From positions 1-15,437 of the forward strand of contig CAZTCR010000055.1 in assembly GCA_964612185.1 (NCBI GenBank): a stretch of 15,437 bases of DNA. Reading direction: 5' to 3'. The notes under the pieces were generated by a model. The model did no database searches. It saw nothing but the letters and a program-made list of their open reading frames with translations, and was not told where the DNA came from. The DNA is from UBA1447 sp964612185. GTDB lineage: Bacteria; Bacillota; Clostridia; Oscillospirales; Acutalibacteraceae. Positions 15,101-15,437 of the stretch are shown piece after piece (position 1 is the stretch's first letter; each line of letters begins with the position of its first letter). The translations under genes were made by a program, and so were the position numbers.

Positions 15101-15219
15101 TTGAACAGGCGAAAATAAGCTGCGCGAAACGGTTGTTTAACGAGATTTCTACCAGCAAGGTAAAATACCATGATGTGGATAGTTATCAGAGTTTGCTGAA
15201 TATTATGGGGAGTGTGTGA
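12130..15219 (+). CDS. res: Type III restriction enzyme Res subunit (helicase-nuclease)
   Basis: A 1029-residue restriction subunit that, with Mod, hydrolyses ATP, moves along DNA and cleaves unmodified DNA. Superfamily 2 helicase motifs: Walker A METGTGKT (106-113), DEAH variant LDEPQ (231-235), SAT in NYSAT, and motif VI QEVGRGLR (564-571), preceded by SALREGWDNP. The C-terminal nuclease is PD-(D/E)xK: P959-D960, then E978-T979-K980 in IAETKG, 18 residues apart, as in EcoP1I/EcoP15I Res (about 970 aa). All key residues are present. The start is ATG 12130, with GGGGG at 12118-12122; it gives MKFNFKIQQYQ, the normal Res opening. A longer in-frame start at 12088 would lie inside the SLOG gene and lacks a site. 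It overlaps the SLOG gene by 11 bp. It is the last gene of the operon; GC content resembles the helicase. Confidence 0.93.
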   Translation: MKFNFKIQQYQTDAVNSVVNVFAGQPYIGRVKYVRDIGIAKKDTQITFNNVETFAEDAKLGFGNADIVLEDKDILKNIKDIQRKNNIKQSNALVEHLGRCSLDIEMETGTGKTYVYIKTIFEMNKLYGWNKFIVVVPSIAIREGVKKSFEMTQEHFMEHYGKKARFFIYSSKNLTEIDNYSSSAGINVMIINIQAFNTRGADARRIYEKLDEFGSRRPIDVIKANNPVVILDEPQKMGGAATQTSLKEFNPLFCLNYSATLAKQNNMVYVLDALDAYNKRLVKKIEVKGFEVKNFRGTDKYLYLENIIVSAKKPPMAKIEFEINYQNSINREARILGVSDNLYYLSAGKNMPPLEQYKGYAIAEVDPVKGTVTFTNGETIMRGDVVGDISERDMRRIQIRETIVSHFEKEEKLFNAGIKTLSLFFIDEVAKYRQYNDAGDEINSEYGDMFEQEYISVFNEYITLEDTPYIKYLKSIEVKDTHKGYFSIDKTGRFINSATKRNSDESDDISAYDLILKNKERLLSFEEPTRFIFSHSALREGWDNPNVFQICTLKHSDSTTGKRQEVGRGLRICVNSSGDRMDAETCGDTVHKINKLTVIASESYKKFVTELQSQIKEVLYDRPSKATFEYFMGKCIAAGDATVVINDEQARDIYRYLVKNDYVDNKDNVTDNYRTDLENNCLQPLPLELTELADGIHELIQGVFDDRVLANMVEDANKTKITENKLNENFLKQEFQTLWNYINHKYAYTVEFDSNELITKAVAHINDKMFVSELLYTETIASQKDVLKEEEIEDNTSFGPTKTKTKALAHAQASQIKYDLVGKIAEGTTLTRKTVVAILQGLKDYIFAMFRNNPEEFINKAIKLIKEQKATMIVEHISYNQLDGKYDSDIFTAEKHGQDFDKAFRATKHIQDFVFTDGTADQSVERRFAQELDSATEVCVYAKLPKGFAIPTPVGNYSPDWAIAFFEGSVKHIYFIAETKGSMSSLDLRPIEQAKISCAKRLFNEISTSKVKYHDVDSYQSLLNIMGSV

Positions 15220-15380
15220 CGGGGGAACGCAATCCCCCCACCGCCGCGGCGGTCCCCCTCCCTTTAACAAGGGAGGCGAGGTTGGACGCGCAGCCACGGG
15301 ACAAAAACCCGCCCCCTACAACGGACGGGCACGAGGGCAGCAAGGAAAAGCTGAGGATTCTGTTTCATAAATGAACACCC
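15220..15380. repeat. Post-operon spacer with hairpin repeats
   Basis: There is no gene here. GGGGGA (15221-15226) pairs with TCCCCC (15233-15238) just after the res stop. CCTCCCTT (15257-15264) pairs with AAGGGAGG (15269-15276). Both belong to GC-rich interspersed elements and lack T-tracts. The region also holds the inverted copy of the 18-bp pre-operon sequence (15307-15324). Confidence 0.6.
15307..15324 (-). repeat. Inverted 18-bp copy of the GTAGGG repeat head
   Basis: Read on the minus strand it is CCGTTGTAGGGGGCGGGT, identical to 2575-2592 on the plus strand. Only the head and left stem arm are conserved; the right arm of the hairpin is not (what follows on the minus strand is TTTTGTC). 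Confidence 0.7.
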
Positions 15381-15412
15381 ATAGAGCGGTCACCCGCTCT
15401 ATTTCTATTGTT
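15381..15412 (+). terminator. Probable intrinsic terminator of the defence operon
   Basis: ATAGAGCGG (15381-15389) and CCGCTCTAT (15394-15402) form a perfect 9-bp stem with a 4-base loop, followed by a T-rich stretch (TTCTATTGTTG). It lies about 160 bp after the res stop and is the first such structure with downstream T residues. The T-tract is interrupted, so efficiency is uncertain. Confidence 0.7.
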
Positions 15413-15437
15413 GTTTACATGCCTTTCAAATTATGGT

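Noticed and set aside
2844..15219. Operon as DISARM or BREX
   Set aside because: DISARM needs drmA/drmB/drmC, and BREX needs pglZ, brxC and a PglX-type or similar methylase; none is present. Mod and Res are clear type III subunits.

Overview
The window looks like chromosomal DNA of an anaerobic Firmicute, most likely a Clostridia/Oscillospiraceae-type organism. This rests on strong AGGTG/AAGGAG ribosome binding sites, frequent TTG starts, moderate GC in the core genes, a GPH-family sugar symporter, and intergenic DNA packed with short GTAGGG-type hairpin repeats. The taxonomic call is an inference; no rRNA or species marker is present.

Layout: (1) 151-2256 holds a two-gene metabolic unit, a GPH/MFS_2 symporter followed 15 bp later by a small class I SAM methyltransferase, closed by a clear intrinsic terminator at 2281-2307. 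(2) 2308-2760 has no gene and is filled with hairpin repeats. (3) 2763-15219 is one co-oriented operon of seven genes preceded by an extended -10 promoter: SNF2-type helicase, DUF4391 protein, zinc-hook AAA_13 ATPase resembling the tRNase RloC, type III Mod methyltransferase, ComF-like phosphoribosyltransferase, SLOG-domain protein, type III Res helicase-nuclease. Most genes overlap or lie within 2 bp of each other; the one real gap (100 bp, after the helicase) again holds hairpin repeats. (4) 15220-15437 has more hairpins, an inverted copy of an 18-bp sequence found before the operon, and a probable terminator at 15381-15412.

Function (inference): helicase + DUF4391 + Mod + Res form a type III-like restriction-modification system. 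Mod would methylate adenine in the recognition site; Res would translocate and cut unmodified DNA. Two extra modules sit inside it. One is a PrrC/RloC-like ATPase whose C-terminus keeps an R-x3-E...H pattern like the anticodon-nuclease triad, plausibly a fail-safe that acts when restriction is defeated. The other is a phosphoribosyltransferase-SLOG pair placed between mod and res, suggesting nucleotide sensing or signalling; the SLOG protein ends in QLSLF, the consensus sliding-clamp-binding motif. Hand GC counts show the ATPase, the phosphoribosyltransferase and the central target-recognition region of mod are markedly AT-richer (about 32-37%) than samples of the helicase (about 52%) and the mod flanks (43-45%). 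This suggests a conserved chassis into which specificity and effector modules have been swapped.
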